NCBI RefSeq assembly: GCF_008642315.1
Contig: NZ_CP029192.1
Location: forward strand, 6,510,001 to 6,574,000
Length of the DNA: 64,000 nt
DNA from: Streptomyces venezuelae
GTDB taxonomy: Bacteria > Actinomycetota > Actinomycetes > Streptomycetales > Streptomycetaceae
Direction of reading: 5' to 3'
A model generated the notes under the pieces. That model was given only the letters and a program-made list of their open reading frames with translations, made no database searches and was not told where the DNA came from. Positions 63,728 to 64,000 of the stretch are shown piece by piece; position 1 is the first letter of the stretch; every line of letters starts with the position of its first letter. The translations under genes and the position numbers were made by a program.

Positions 63728-64000
63728 GGCAGATCCTCTTCGCGGGTGTGATCGGGCTCTTCCTGACCCTGGTCGGTACCCCGCTGCTGATCAAGCTCCT
63801 GGCCCGCAAGGGCTACGGCCAGTTCATCCGGGACGACGGCCCGCGCGAGCACCACAGCAAGCGCGGTACGCCGACCATGGGTGGTATCGCCTTCATCCTG
63901 GCCACGCTCATCGCGTACTTCCTCACGAAGGTCATCACCGGCACGGAGACGACGCTCTCCGGGCTGCTGGTGCTCTTCCTGATGGCGGGCATGGGCCTCG
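63724..64000 (+). CDS. mraY: Phospho-N-acetylmuramoyl-pentapeptide transferase, partial
   Basis: First 92 residues. Overlaps murF by 4 nt (ATGA). Starts with a membrane helix and the MraY hallmark DDGPREHHSKRGTPTMGG, then a second helix. Forms lipid I. Cut by the window edge. Confidence 0.95.
   Translation, partial: MRQILFAGVIGLFLTLVGTPLLIKLLARKGYGQFIRDDGPREHHSKRGTPTMGGIAFILATLIAYFLTKVITGTETTLSGLLVLFLMAGMGL

Overview
The window is high-GC actinobacterial chromosome, almost certainly Streptomyces. Coding density is high, GTG and TTG starts are frequent, and families typical of the genus are present (DUF5304, DUF3040, SAV_6107-type HEPN, CU044_5270). The gene order matches the stretch of Streptomyces chromosomes that runs from glkA, pfkA and aroH down to the dcw cell-wall cluster. 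From memory of the families, it is also largely syntenic with Mycobacterium tuberculosis Rv2190c-Rv2156c (ripC, pimB', fadD15, SRPBCC, ArsA-like, plsC, GT87, aroG, pknL, Rv2175c, metF, rsmH-ftsL-pbpB-murE-murF-mraY). No mobile element, phage, CRISPR array or rRNA/tRNA gene was seen.

Layout. 1-2.5 kb: 5' part of a sensor kinase gene with a small anchored acidic protein, an Lrp-type RAM protein and a rhomboid protease. 2.6-8.1 kb: zinc-ribbon protein, NYN/coiled-coil protein, two tandem NlpC/P60 hydrolases and a lipoprotein metallopeptidase. 8.1-12.8 kb: GT87 and PimB-like GT4 glycosyltransferases and a FadD15-like acyl-CoA ligase. 13-18.2 kb: phosphoesterase, SRPBCC protein, ArsA-like ATPase, DUF5304, glucokinase, EEP-family protein. 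18.2-24.3 kb: ECF sigma factor with a coupled membrane protein, a membrane protein, an alpha/beta hydrolase, PlsC, and a MacS/MacR-type two-component pair. 24.4-30 kb: phosphofructokinase, 2-hydroxyacid dehydrogenase, attenuator-controlled fused anthranilate synthase, and the divergent class II DAHP synthase. 30.1-33.2 kb: iron-box bfd, bfr, a molybdopterin oxidoreductase, a His-rich DUF4396 protein behind a CsoR-like operator, and endonuclease IV. 33.3-41.4 kb: PASTA kinase, riboswitch-controlled thiO-thiS-thiG, flavin reductase, Rv2175c-like DNA-binding protein, thiE, metF. 41.4-50.8 kb: Tyr-rich membrane protein, CrtI-like oxidoreductase, DUF4126, an ABC-YhgE-TetR operon with an upstream palindromic operator, HEPN, methyltransferase, DUF3040. 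51-56.6 kb: MoxR-DUF58-transglutaminase operon and a beta-carbonic anhydrase. 56.8-64 kb: the dcw cluster rsmH-ftsL-ftsI-murE-murF-mraY, with mraY cut by the window edge.

Themes. Much of the window serves the cell envelope: peptidoglycan precursors and septation, cell-wall hydrolases, phosphoinositide mannosylation, phospholipid acylation and a muropeptide-sensing-type kinase. It is interleaved with central carbon, aromatic amino-acid, thiamin and folate genes. Regulation can be read unusually well: a trp attenuator with a WWW leader peptide, a TPP riboswitch, an iron box, a copper-type operator, a TetR-type operator, strong hairpin terminators, and at least fourteen genes whose start codon lies 6-8 nt after a TAnnnT -10 box, the arrangement of leaderless actinobacterial transcripts.
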